In this document: in pieces, positions 6,501 to 13,428 of the stretch
Layout of the letters: the number at the start of each line of letters is the position of its first letter
Numbering within the stretch: position 1 is the stretch's first letter
Source: DASRAU01 sp036005805
GTDB lineage: Bacteria; Acidobacteriota; Polarisedimenticolia; Gp22-AA2
Direction: 5' to 3'
Length of the DNA stretch: 15,110 nucleotides
NCBI GenBank assembly: GCA_036005805.1
Contig: DASYQE010000142.1
Coordinates: forward strand, 1-15,110
Translations under genes and position numbers: made by a program
The notes under the pieces: generated by a model
What the model saw: the letters and a program-made list of their open reading frames with translations, nothing else
Told to the model about the DNA's origin: nothing
Database searches by the model: none

Positions 6501-9373
6501 GCCGCGGGCCGTTCTCCAACGCCGCGCTGCTCGGCAGCTTCGACGGCGCCATCGCGCTCCTGCAGGAGTCGGCGCCGCGCAACTTCCAGCGCTGGCCGAT
6601 CCTCGGCACCTACGTCTGGCCCAACTGGTACATCGGCACGACCTGGGCCGACGACGTCGCGTGGACGCGCCAGTGGCTTTTGGATCGCCTCGCCTGGTTC
6701 GACGCGCAGTTCCCCGCGCCGCCGGCGTTCAGCCGGCCGGGCGGCCCGGTGCCGATCGGGACCAACCTCGCGATCACCGCCGCGACGGGCATCATTCATT
6801 ACACGCTCGACGGCAGCGACCCGCGACTGCCGGGCGGCGGCGTCTCTCCCGCGGCCATCGTTTACAGCGGGCCGCTGGTGCTGACGCAGCCGACGCATGT
6901 GCGCGCGCGCTCGCTGGCCTCCGGCGTCTGGAGCGCGCTGAACGACGCGACTTACGACCCGGTGCCGATCGCCGTCGTCAACGAAGTGCTGCCGGTGAAT
7001 CTCTCGACCATGGCGGACGAGCACGGCGACCACGATCCGTGGATCGAGATCTACAACCCGTCCGCCGCCGTCGCCGCGCTCGGCGGGATGTTCCTGACCG
7101 ACGACGCGACGATCCCGGACAAGTGGCCGATCCCCGCCGGCACCGACCTGTGCGGGCACGAGCGGTTGCTCGTCTGGGCCGACGGCGAGCCGTCCGAAGG
7201 GCCGCTGCACGCCGGCTTCGCGCTCTCCTCCAGTGCCGGGACCATCTCCCTGTTCGACGCGGCGGGCGTCCTGGTCAACGCGCTGGCGCGGCCGGCGCTG
7301 CCTCCCAACGTTTCCTATGGCCGCCAGCCCGACGGCGCATCGACGTTCAGCACCTTCATCCATCCGACGGCGGCCACGGCCAACCAGCCGAACGCCGCGC
7401 CCATCATCCTCAACGAGTACAACGGAGTGCTGCCGACGCGCCTGCTGTCGGGAGGCGCCAGCGATCCGTATTGGGGCCGCATCCTCGGGAACGGCGGCGA
7501 CTGGTTCGAGCTGGTCGTCGTGCAGGATCACCTCGACCTGCGCGGCTTCCGCGTCGTGGTGCGCGACAAGGCCGGGATCGCGGGCGACTCGCAGCAGACC
7601 CTGACCTTCGCCAGCAACGCGGCGCTGTCGGACCTGCGCTCGGGCACGATCCTCACCGTCGCCGCCGACCTTATGAGCGACCTGTCGTTCAACCCGTCGG
7701 CCGGCGATTTCTGGATCAACCTGCGCTCGGGCGCCTCGGGCGACGGCCAGTACATCAGCGCGCTGCCGTTCTCGGTCTCGAACGACAACACGCAGATCAC
7801 CCTGCTCGATCGCGACGGCGTCGTCGTCTTCGGCCCCGCCGGCGAAGGGATCAACCCCGCCAGCGGCGTCGGCAACGACGAGGTCCTGAAGCTCGAGGCC
7901 GACCCGGGTCCCGGCACCACCGCCGCGTCGGAATTCCGCGATGGGTCGTCGAGCACGTTCGGCGCCCCGAACGTCTGGAGCGGCGGAGCGGCGAGCCAGA
8001 ACTTCGCGGCGCTGCGCGCCCCGCTGACCTTCGCCTGCTCCGTGGACGCCGACTGCGCCGACGGCAACCCGTGCACCGACGACGCCTGCGTCGGCGGGCA
8101 CTGTGTCACCACGCCCAACACGGCGGCCTGCGACGACGGCAATCCCTGCACCGGCGGCGACGTGTGCTCGGGCCGCGTCTGCCGCGGCACGACCGTCGGC
8201 TCCTGCTGCCAGTCCGCCTGCGCCTGCGAGGACTCGAGCGTCTGCACGCTCGATTTCTGCGGTCCGGCGGGGTGCCAGCACTCCCCCGTCTGCGCGCTGT
8301 CCGGAACGGTGCGCTACTACCGCGACGCCACCAACGTGGAGCCCAGCGCCAAGGGCGTCCCGGGAGTCGGCATCGACGCCAACGCCGACGGCATCGCCGA
8401 CGGCCTGACCGCCGGCGGAGGCGTGTATGCAGCGGGCAACTGGGCCGGCAGCAGCCACGTCGCGCCGCTGTCGTGGCTCGGAGCCCCGCGCGCCGCGTCC
8501 GAGAACGGCGCCGTCAGCTCGTTCGACGCGTCGCTGGCGTCACGCTACGCCGTGCAGACGATCGCCCTCTCCACCAACCAGAAGCTCGCCGCCGATGTGA
8601 GCGGCAACGGCCAGGTGACCTCGTTCGACGCGGCGCGCATCGCCCAGTTCGCCGTCGGGCTCGCCGATCACTTCGACGTCGCCCTGGCCTCGGGATCCGA
8701 CTGGCGCTTCCTGCGCTGCGACACGTACTTCAACGAGGCGAGCCACAACTGCGGCGCGCCGCTCTTCACCCACGACCCGCTGACCGGGCCCCAGACCGAC
8801 GACTTCTACGCGGTCCTCTTTGGCGACGTCTCCGGCAACTGGCAGCCCACAGCAGCGCTGGTCCCCGGTCCGCAGGATCTCGATCGGGGCTGGACTGAGA
8901 CCGGGGAGCAGGCCGCGGCGCGGCTCGATCGGGACACGGCGGCGCGGCGCAGCGGCGCGGTCCGGCCGCATCCCACGCGCGCCCCGGGTTCCGGCCCGGC
9001 GGTGCTGACGCTCGAAGCCGCCGCCGGCAGGCTGGCGCGCGGCGAGCGCCGTCGCATCCTCGTGCGCATCGACCACGCCGACGGCGCCGAGGGGATCGAC
9101 CTGCGTTTGGCCTATCCGTCGAAGCGCCTCGGGATCATCTCCGTCCAGCAGGCGGGAATCGGCTCGGCACTGTCGCTGGCGACCGGCGACTTCGACGGCG
9201 TGCTGCGCCTGGGCTTGTACGGGATCGAGCCGCTGCAGGGTTCGGGAATCCTCGTGGAGATCACCATCGAGGCCTTCCGTCCGCTGGCCCGCCTGCCGGA
9301 GCTGCGTCTCGAGGGCACCGCCAACGAAGGCGGCATCGAGCTCGTGATGTCCACGCCGCGCCCGAACCGGTAA
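3593..9373 (+). CDS. Secreted multidomain CotH-kinase / lamin-tail protein with dockerin- and cohesin-like modules
   Basis: 1926 residues. The signal peptide (about 1-25, MSMKNVLSAVGVMVAVVLFA) implies export. Domains by eye: lamin-tail (LTD) 33-150; PA14-like 215-363; a beta-domain 409-500; chitobiase C-terminal-like 547-620 (YTLDGSIP); CotH kinase 636-1041; second chitobiase-like 1042-1123 (YTLDGSDP); LTDs 1128-1249 and 1270-1438; Cys-rich segment 1481-1569 with 17 Cys (DGNPCTDDAC pattern); dockerin-like module 1570-1752 with Ca loop DVSGNGQVTSFD at 1668; cohesin-like domain 1802-1926. In the CotH part I see IRIRGSSSRSFPKKQFALE (K694/K695), GIYVVMEKIK (E780), NID (D894) and GPIWDYNLSLGN (D917), as expected of an active CotH-type kinase; target unknown. 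I chose ATG 3593 because it begins the signal peptide after GGGGA; the frame stays open upstream to 3185, but that part is Arg-rich and runs through the padR promoter. A second ATG lies at 3599. It is probably monocistronic, with 153 bases to the next gene. Domain borders are approximate. Confidence 0.9.
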   Translation: MSMKNVLSAVGVMVAVVLFAPVGAAAACDPAQDLVISEFMAANDHTLVDEDGEFSDWIEVYNPCQPVVHLAGWSLTDDPDDLGKWHFPSVDLGRGESVIVFASGKSRAVAGQPLHANFKLEAAGEYLALVRPGGTVIAQEFAPQFPPQVTDMSYGFEQSSTALLSKGATAAWHVPAAGDGSLGSGWTAPAYDDAAWPAGPTGLGFVGAGSTGFDVTVYRANIQVPDLATAEAVIDDPATHASMAHETAGVINYLNTGGSAHYGSDRTFPGMSIGTDINDFVVLITGDVIIPAAGPWTFGVNSDDGFGLELSREPQLFTFSFPQPRGPADTLATFDLPEAGRYHLRLVMYERGGGSEVELFAAQGTLASWTAGAFDLVGDTAAGGLAVNGLISEIGTDVGAAMRGVNASLWTRLDFNVPDPTAVGLLILRLEYEDGVVAWLNGQQVAARNAPSPALWDSTALSDRPLASAGAFERIDLTDFTGLLLPGTNVLALQGLNNAAADPDFLVLPDLTSVGGGNDLGSPRFFTTPTPGALNSAPGYPAVSATPQFSHPSATFTTPFSLTLSSAAPAGVIRYTLDGSIPTATTGTVYTAPIALSDSTRVTARVFEPGLAPSRIVGRLYGRLDPSVTSFSSNLPIVVVHTFGAAIAEDWLTPTLTSVIDTGAGGRATITDAADFTGPAGIRIRGSSSRSFPKKQFALETWDDDHKDKDVAILDLPPESDWILYAPYSEKGLIHNVMAYAWYNALGRYAVRTRFCELYLKTGTGPVTSADYAGIYVVMEKIKLGPARVNITELLPTDETEPAITGGYIIKKDRLDPGDSGFSTSTGQVLAYVDPKEVEITTAQAAWLKGYLDQFESVLYGPGYADPVNGYAKYIDTGSFIDHHILVELTKNIDGFRLSSFLSKDRLGKLDMGPIWDYNLSLGNANYLEGWLPTGWYHDMLGDGDYPYYRRLFSDPEFAQRYADRWFELRRGPFSNAALLGSFDGAIALLQESAPRNFQRWPILGTYVWPNWYIGTTWADDVAWTRQWLLDRLAWFDAQFPAPPAFSRPGGPVPIGTNLAITAATGIIHYTLDGSDPRLPGGGVSPAAIVYSGPLVLTQPTHVRARSLASGVWSALNDATYDPVPIAVVNEVLPVNLSTMADEHGDHDPWIEIYNPSAAVAALGGMFLTDDATIPDKWPIPAGTDLCGHERLLVWADGEPSEGPLHAGFALSSSAGTISLFDAAGVLVNALARPALPPNVSYGRQPDGASTFSTFIHPTAATANQPNAAPIILNEYNGVLPTRLLSGGASDPYWGRILGNGGDWFELVVVQDHLDLRGFRVVVRDKAGIAGDSQQTLTFASNAALSDLRSGTILTVAADLMSDLSFNPSAGDFWINLRSGASGDGQYISALPFSVSNDNTQITLLDRDGVVVFGPAGEGINPASGVGNDEVLKLEADPGPGTTAASEFRDGSSSTFGAPNVWSGGAASQNFAALRAPLTFACSVDADCADGNPCTDDACVGGHCVTTPNTAACDDGNPCTGGDVCSGRVCRGTTVGSCCQSACACEDSSVCTLDFCGPAGCQHSPVCALSGTVRYYRDATNVEPSAKGVPGVGIDANADGIADGLTAGGGVYAAGNWAGSSHVAPLSWLGAPRAASENGAVSSFDASLASRYAVQTIALSTNQKLAADVSGNGQVTSFDAARIAQFAVGLADHFDVALASGSDWRFLRCDTYFNEASHNCGAPLFTHDPLTGPQTDDFYAVLFGDVSGNWQPTAALVPGPQDLDRGWTETGEQAAARLDRDTAARRSGAVRPHPTRAPGSGPAVLTLEAAAGRLARGERRRILVRIDHADGAEGIDLRLAYPSKRLGIISVQQAGIGSALSLATGDFDGVLRLGLYGIEPLQGSGILVEITIEAFRPLARLPELRLEGTANEGGIELVMSTPRPNR

Positions 9374-9379
9374 GCACCC

Positions 9380-9395
9380 GCGGAGCGCGCTCCGC
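9380..9395. terminator. Perfect GC-rich palindrome just after the CotH gene; weak terminator candidate
   Basis: GCGGAGCGCGCTCCGC is a perfect 16-bp palindrome starting six bases after the stop codon. As RNA it would fold into a 6-bp stem with a CGCG loop. No U-tract follows (CTCGCGCC), so it is not a classical intrinsic terminator. It could protect the 3' end or act with Rho. Confidence 0.35.
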
Positions 9396-9424
9396 TCGCG
9401 CCAACCCGAAGTCGTCGATCGCGT

Positions 9425-9454
9425 TTGACAGTCGCGGGTTTTGGCCGTCATCAT
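9425..9454 (+). promoter_or_regulatory. Candidate sigma-70-type promoter for the FG-GAP repeat gene
   Basis: A perfect TTGACA at 9425-9430 is followed by an 18-base spacer and CATCAT (9449-9454, 4 of 6 matches to TATAAT). It sits in the 153-base gap before the gene starting at 9527 and would give a leader of roughly 65 nt ending in the strong Shine-Dalgarno GGGAGGTGA (9515-9523). The -10 is poor, so confidence is moderate. Confidence 0.45.
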
Positions 9455-9526
9455 CGGGCAACTTTTCGCTCGTGAGTGGGCCAACCAGGGACGGCGCCGG
9501 GTCCGGGTTCGCCCGGGAGGTGAAAC

Positions 9527-12139
9527 ATGCTCCTCGCCCTCGTTCCGGTCCGTCTTCGTGTCCATCGCGCGGCCGTGGCCTGCATCGCCTGGCTGTCCGG
9601 AGTCGCCGTCGTCCTCGCCGTGTCCGGGCCGCCCATCCGCCTGAACACGCGTCTCACCATCCCGATGAACGATCGCGTCGACGGGGCCGCGGTCGGTGAC
9701 TTCGACCAGGACGGCATCCCCGACATCGCCGTCGTCCACCGGTACCTGGGCAACGGGGTCGTGCTGTTCCGCGGTCTCGGCGCGGGGCGGTTCGTCCAGT
9801 CCGCCTCGATCACGACCACCAGCCAGCCGAGCGAAATCGTCGCGGCCGATCTCAACCACGACGGGCGCGTGGACCTGGTGATGACCGGCTCCGGGGCGGC
9901 CTTGACGGTCCTGGTGGCGAACGGGCCCGGCAGCTTCCTGGCTCCCGCCTACTACGGCACGACGCAGCGCTCGGACGATCTGGTGGTGGCCGACCTCAAT
10001 GGCGACACGCACCCGGACGTCGCGATCACGCACGCCTTCACCGGCACCATCGACATCTTCGCGGGCGGCGGCGTCTTCGGGGATTTCGGGCTTCCCAGCA
10101 CGATCCCCATTCCAGCGACCTCCTCGTCGGGCATCGTCGCCGGCGACTTCAACGGCGACGACGGCACGGACCTGGCGATCGGCGTTGCCTCGGGCATCGT
10201 GCTCCTCCCCGGCCATGGCTCCGGAGGCTTCGGGACCGCGGTGACGTCATCCCTCGGATCGGGAACGAGCGACCTCGCGACGGACGATTTCGACGCCGAC
10301 GGCGTTGCCGATCTCGCGACCATGGATCGGGTCGCCGGCGCGGCCCTCGTCCTGCACGGGACCGGGGACGGACACTTCACGCTGGCCCGGACGATCCCGG
10401 TGGCCTCGCAGGTCGACGCGCTCACCACGGGGGATCTGAACCTCGACGGCCGTCCCGACCTCATCGTCGGCGGGTCGGATCAGCCGGTCTTCGTGTTTCT
10501 CGGGAACGGGCCCGGGCAGTTCGGCGCGGGGGTTCCGTACCTGACCGGCGCGCTCCCCGACACGCTCATCGTCGCCGACCTCGATCAGGACGGCAGGCGG
10601 GATCTCCTGACCGGGAACACGCTCGGGAACGACCTGTCGCTGCTGCGCGGCGACGGACTCGGCCGGCTCGCCGCCGAGACGTCGATTCCCTTCACGTGGG
10701 AGACCCCCGACATCGGGGCGGCCGACTTCGACGGCGACGGCATGACCGACCTGGCGGTGCTGCAGTCCGACGGTCCCGCCATCTTCGAGTGCACGCCGCC
10801 CGTCGGCCCGATCGACTGCGGGCCCCGCATGACGGTCGAGGTCCTGCCCGGGACGGGGCAAGGGCAGTTCGGCGCAGCGCTGTCGTCCCCCACGCGCTGC
10901 GCGCCCTCCGCCCTGGCGATCGGCGACTTCAACGGCGACGGGCGTCTCGACGTCGCGACCACGAATCGGGGCGCCCGCGATGCGTTCGGGATCTGCTTTC
11001 CACCCAGCATCTCGGTTCTGGCCGGCGACGGCCACGGGCACTTCACGACCTTCGCCGACCTGCAGGTCCCGGACCTGCCGGACGACGTGGTCGCCGGAGA
11101 CTTCAACGAGGACGGCCGCGTGGACTTCGCGGTGGCGTACGGTGACGCGGGACTCGTCTACGTCTACCGCACCGCTCCAGGAGGGTCGCTCGTCCTGATG
11201 AGCGGCTTCTTCGTCCCGTCGCAGCCCCGCTTCCTCGCCGCCGGGGATCTGAACGGCGACGGCCATCTCGACCTGGCGATGTCGCTGCAGTCGTATGGCT
11301 ACGTCGCGGTCCTGCACGGTGACGGCACGGGGGCGGTCCCGTTCGCGGAGATGTGCCCTCCCGGTGGCTCCGCCGGAGCGCCCGGCCCCCTCTCGATCGG
11401 GGACTTCGACGGCGACGGCAAGGCCGACATCTCCGTGATCGGCACGAATTCCGTGCGGGTCATGCACTCCGACAGTGGCGGCCACTTCTGTGTCGTGCCC
11501 TCCGACGTGATTGCGGTGACGGCCGGCGCCCGGGGTCTCGGCGCGCGCGACCTCAACGGCGACGGCATCGGCGACCTGCTGGTGACCGACGGCTCATCGC
11601 GCCTGTCGGCCGTCGCGGGCACCCAGCCTCTGTCGGGAGCGAAGCCCGACACCTACGGCGCCAACTGGGCGAGCGCCGTGGCCACGGCCGACTTCGACGG
11701 TGACGGCCTGCCCGACGTCGCAGTGGCGAGTCCCGGCGGGCGCGTCGTCTCGGTGGTGCGCAACCTCACTTCGGTGGCGACGTTCCTGACGTTGACGCTG
11801 AACATTTCGCCGGCCGATGGTCCGCCCTCCGGCGGCGCGGGGGCGATCGTGTCCTGGACCGGCGTGGTCGGGGCCACGCATTACGACGTCCTGCGCGGCG
11901 ACCTCGAGGCCCTGCGGTCCGGGCACGGCGATTTCGGCGTCGCCGTCGAAGCCTGCATGGCGGACGACCTCGCCTCGACGCTCGTCGCCGAGTCCGAGCT
12001 TCCCGCCGAAGGCGATGGCTGGTGGTACCTCGCACGGCCGTTGTTCCCCGCCGGCCCTGGCTCCTACGACGGCGAGGGTGCGGGCCAGGTCGGCTCCCGC
12101 GACGCCGAAATCGCCGCCTCGGCCCTGGCGTGCCCGTGA
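9527..12139 (+). CDS. Exported FG-GAP/VCBS 14-repeat beta-propeller protein with fibronectin-III-like tail
   Basis: 870 residues. An Arg-containing N-terminus and hydrophobic stretch (AAVACIAWLSGVAVVLAVSG, 15-34) form a signal peptide or anchor. Fourteen repeats follow, each with D-(F/L)-(D/N)-x-D-x-x-x-D, starting near residues 58, 108, 156, 207, 254, 303, 351, 400, 467, 525, 574, 626, 675 and 722. Spacing is 47-52 residues except after repeats 8 and 9 (67 and 58), where Cys-containing insertions occur (ECTPPVGPIDCG, GICFPP). FG-GAP/VCBS repeats build seven-bladed Ca-binding propellers as in integrin alpha chains, so 14 repeats suggest two propellers in tandem. Residues 745-870 form a beta-rich, fibronectin-III-like tail (ATHYDVLRGDLEALRSGHGD, DGWWYLARPLF) ending SRDAEIAASALACP. 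GGAGG six bases before ATG 9527 fixes the start. Likely role: surface adhesion or scaffolding; ligand unknown. Confidence 0.92.
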   Translation: MLLALVPVRLRVHRAAVACIAWLSGVAVVLAVSGPPIRLNTRLTIPMNDRVDGAAVGDFDQDGIPDIAVVHRYLGNGVVLFRGLGAGRFVQSASITTTSQPSEIVAADLNHDGRVDLVMTGSGAALTVLVANGPGSFLAPAYYGTTQRSDDLVVADLNGDTHPDVAITHAFTGTIDIFAGGGVFGDFGLPSTIPIPATSSSGIVAGDFNGDDGTDLAIGVASGIVLLPGHGSGGFGTAVTSSLGSGTSDLATDDFDADGVADLATMDRVAGAALVLHGTGDGHFTLARTIPVASQVDALTTGDLNLDGRPDLIVGGSDQPVFVFLGNGPGQFGAGVPYLTGALPDTLIVADLDQDGRRDLLTGNTLGNDLSLLRGDGLGRLAAETSIPFTWETPDIGAADFDGDGMTDLAVLQSDGPAIFECTPPVGPIDCGPRMTVEVLPGTGQGQFGAALSSPTRCAPSALAIGDFNGDGRLDVATTNRGARDAFGICFPPSISVLAGDGHGHFTTFADLQVPDLPDDVVAGDFNEDGRVDFAVAYGDAGLVYVYRTAPGGSLVLMSGFFVPSQPRFLAAGDLNGDGHLDLAMSLQSYGYVAVLHGDGTGAVPFAEMCPPGGSAGAPGPLSIGDFDGDGKADISVIGTNSVRVMHSDSGGHFCVVPSDVIAVTAGARGLGARDLNGDGIGDLLVTDGSSRLSAVAGTQPLSGAKPDTYGANWASAVATADFDGDGLPDVAVASPGGRVVSVVRNLTSVATFLTLTLNISPADGPPSGGAGAIVSWTGVVGATHYDVLRGDLEALRSGHGDFGVAVEACMADDLASTLVAESELPAEGDGWWYLARPLFPAGPGSYDGEGAGQVGSRDAEIAASALACP

Positions 12140-12219
12140 AGGGCTGAAGACTTTCGCGCACCTGTCGAGGGATGTGCACCAGCGCACACCTCTGCGCATC
12201 CTTGCCCCACTCGCCTGAA

Positions 12220-12242
12220 CCGGGCTCGAAGCTTGAGCCCGG
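12220..12242. terminator. Inverted repeat downstream of the FG-GAP gene; possible terminator stem
   Basis: CCGGGCTC (12220-12227) and GAGCCCGG (12235-12242) are perfect 8-base arms around a 7-base loop containing AAGCTT, 80 bases after the FG-GAP gene stop. No U-run follows, so it may be a Rho-associated or RNA-stabilising hairpin. It separates the FG-GAP gene from the small-gene cluster. Confidence 0.4.
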
Positions 12243-12399
12243 CGGTGACAATGGCAGGGCCGAGCCCAAGTTCAGCTGTTTCAGAGACTTGTCGGCGCGA
12301 AGCGGCGGGAGTCTCGACCCAAGACCCGCCCTCCGCAGCCCTGATGAGCGCTGGCATGCAGCATGTAATACAGCCGGCTCGGGAACAGGGAGACAGCAG

Positions 12400-12645
12400 A
12401 TGACCCAGAGTCAGATGAACCACGACGTCGAGTACAACGACCCATTCGAGCGCAGGCGGACGAATCGCGCGGTCTTCATCATGGTGGCGATGGTCTTTGC
12501 CGCGATCGCTCTCAACGATGGAATCCAGTCCTTCATCAAGCGCACCCAGGGGTCCGCCATCGCGCGCTCCATGACGCCCGGGAAGGCCGCCACGACGATG
12601 CCCCGCCTCGACCTCCACGACGACTCGACCCTCGAGGTCCACTGA
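12400..12645 (+). CDS. Small single-TM protein of unknown function
   Basis: 81 residues, not recognised. The N-terminus is hydrophilic (MNHDVEYNDPFERRRTNR). A hydrophobic segment at about 24-40 (AVFIMVAMVFAAIAL) is preceded by a basic RRRTNR cluster, predicting one membrane span with the N-terminus in the cytoplasm by the positive-inside rule. The tail is Ala/Lys/Thr-rich and then acidic, ending DLHDDSTLEVH. I chose ATG 12400 because AGGGAG (12387-12392) lies seven bases upstream. The frame is open back to an ATG at 12172, but that part is low-complexity and crosses the inverted repeat after the previous gene. A second ATG six codons on (MNHDV) is possible. The DUF2277 gene follows after 56 bases. 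Small membrane proteins like this often modulate a partner, but none is evident. Confidence 0.65.
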   Translation: MTQSQMNHDVEYNDPFERRRTNRAVFIMVAMVFAAIALNDGIQSFIKRTQGSAIARSMTPGKAATTMPRLDLHDDSTLEVH

Positions 12646-12701
12646 GCCCCCGGGCTTCTGGCACAATGCACCGGTGATTCCCCGGAACGTCGGAGGTCCC
12701 C

Positions 12702-12974
12702 GTGTGCAGGAACATCAAGACCCTTTTCAATTTCGAGCCGCCCGCAACGGATGAAGAGATTCGCGCTTCGGCGTTGCAGTTCGTCCGGAAGCTGAGCGGC
12801 TTCAACAAGCCGTCGAAAGCGAACGAAGCGGCGTTCGACCTCGCCATCGAACAGGTGACCGAAGCGGCGCGGACCCTCGTGCGTTCGCTCGTCACCGTCG
12901 CTCCCCCGCGCGACCGCGAGGCCGTCAAGGCCAGAGCCATGGCCGACGCCGCCCGCCGTTTCGGGAAGAGCTGA
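12702..12974 (+). CDS. DUF2277 family protein
   Basis: A 90-residue soluble protein matching the highly conserved DUF2277 pattern. It opens MCRNIKTLFNFEPPATDEEI, then ALQFVRKLSGFNKPSKANEA, and has a central helix ending SLVTVAPPRDRE and an Arg/Ala-rich tail. The near-invariant N-terminal Cys-Arg-Asn-Ile-Lys-x-Leu-Phe-Asn-Phe string makes the call secure, although the biochemical function is unknown. Translation starts at GTG 12702, so residue 2 is the conserved Cys; GGAGG at 12692-12696 lies five bases upstream. The DUF1810 gene follows in the same reading frame, 15 bases after the stop. The length is normal for the family and there is no sign of transfer or damage. Confidence 0.92.
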   Translation: MCRNIKTLFNFEPPATDEEIRASALQFVRKLSGFNKPSKANEAAFDLAIEQVTEAARTLVRSLVTVAPPRDREAVKARAMADAARRFGKS

Positions 12975-12989
12975 AATCGCCGGGGCCGC

Positions 12990-13418
12990 GTGAATCGGTT
13001 CCTGGAGGCCCAGGAAGGTGTCCACGCTCGGGCGCTCGCCGAGATCCGTCGCGGCCGCAAGCAGTCGCACTGGATGTGGTTCGTCTTCCCGCAGCTTGCC
13101 GGGCTGGGGATGAGCGCGACCTCGCAACGGTACGCCATCCGGGATCTTGCGGAGGCGAAGGCCTACCTCGCGCACCCGGTGCTCGGAGCACGGCTGCTGG
13201 ACGTCGCCGAGGCGGCCTGCGGCGTGGAAGGACGCTCCGCCTTCGAGATCTTCGGCTCCCCCGACGACCTGAAGCTCCGCTCCTGCGCCACGTTGTTCGC
13301 GCGGGTCTCGCCGCCGGGCTCCGTCTTTCACCGCCTGCTCGACAGGTACTTCGGTGGCGAGCCCGACGAAAAGACCCTGCGCCTCCTGGACCTGGCGCAG
13401 GAGTCACCGGGTCATTAA
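12990..13418 (+). CDS. DUF1810 family protein
   Basis: A 142-residue soluble protein carrying the DUF1810 signature. It begins with MNRFLEAQEGVHARALAEIR, followed by GRKQSHWMWFVFPQLAGLGM and SATSQRYAIRDLAEAKAYL. The HPVLGARLLDV block and the SPDDLKLRSCATLFA motif follow. The family is widespread in bacteria and also occurs in fungi and plants; function is not established. The start is GTG 12990, the only usable codon after the in-frame TGA of the DUF2277 gene. The Shine-Dalgarno is weak, which fits translational coupling with the upstream gene. The TAA at 13416-13418 is 10 bases before the proposed start of the next gene, so the three genes are probably one transcript. Confidence 0.92.
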   Translation: MNRFLEAQEGVHARALAEIRRGRKQSHWMWFVFPQLAGLGMSATSQRYAIRDLAEAKAYLAHPVLGARLLDVAEAACGVEGRSAFEIFGSPDDLKLRSCATLFARVSPPGSVFHRLLDRYFGGEPDEKTLRLLDLAQESPGH

Positions 13419-13428
13419 CTTACGCGAC

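Noticed and set aside
3341..8458. 1705-residue minus-strand ORF antisense to the CotH gene
   Set aside because: Composition is the Arg/Gly/Asp/Val mixture expected from antisense of GC-rich codons. No RBS-backed start, and the sense frame has clear domains.
8540..10216. 558-residue minus-strand ORF bridging the CotH and FG-GAP genes
   Set aside because: It spans two real genes and their intergenic region with repetitive Val-Glu-Val/Gly-Asp segments that mirror the FG-GAP repeats; an antisense shadow.
10247..11485. 412-residue minus-strand ORF with apparent repeats (VAVEV.D)
   Set aside because: The repeats are simply the reverse complement of the D-x-N-x-D-G Ca-binding repeats on the plus strand.
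12172..12399. 76-codon upstream extension of the 81-residue TM protein
   Set aside because: It crosses the inverted repeat after the previous gene and has no Shine-Dalgarno at 12172, while ATG 12400 has a good one.
12411..13331. 306-residue minus-strand ORF over the small-gene cluster
   Set aside because: It is antisense to the DUF2277 and DUF1810 genes, which are confirmed by conserved motifs and ribosome sites; no domain seen.
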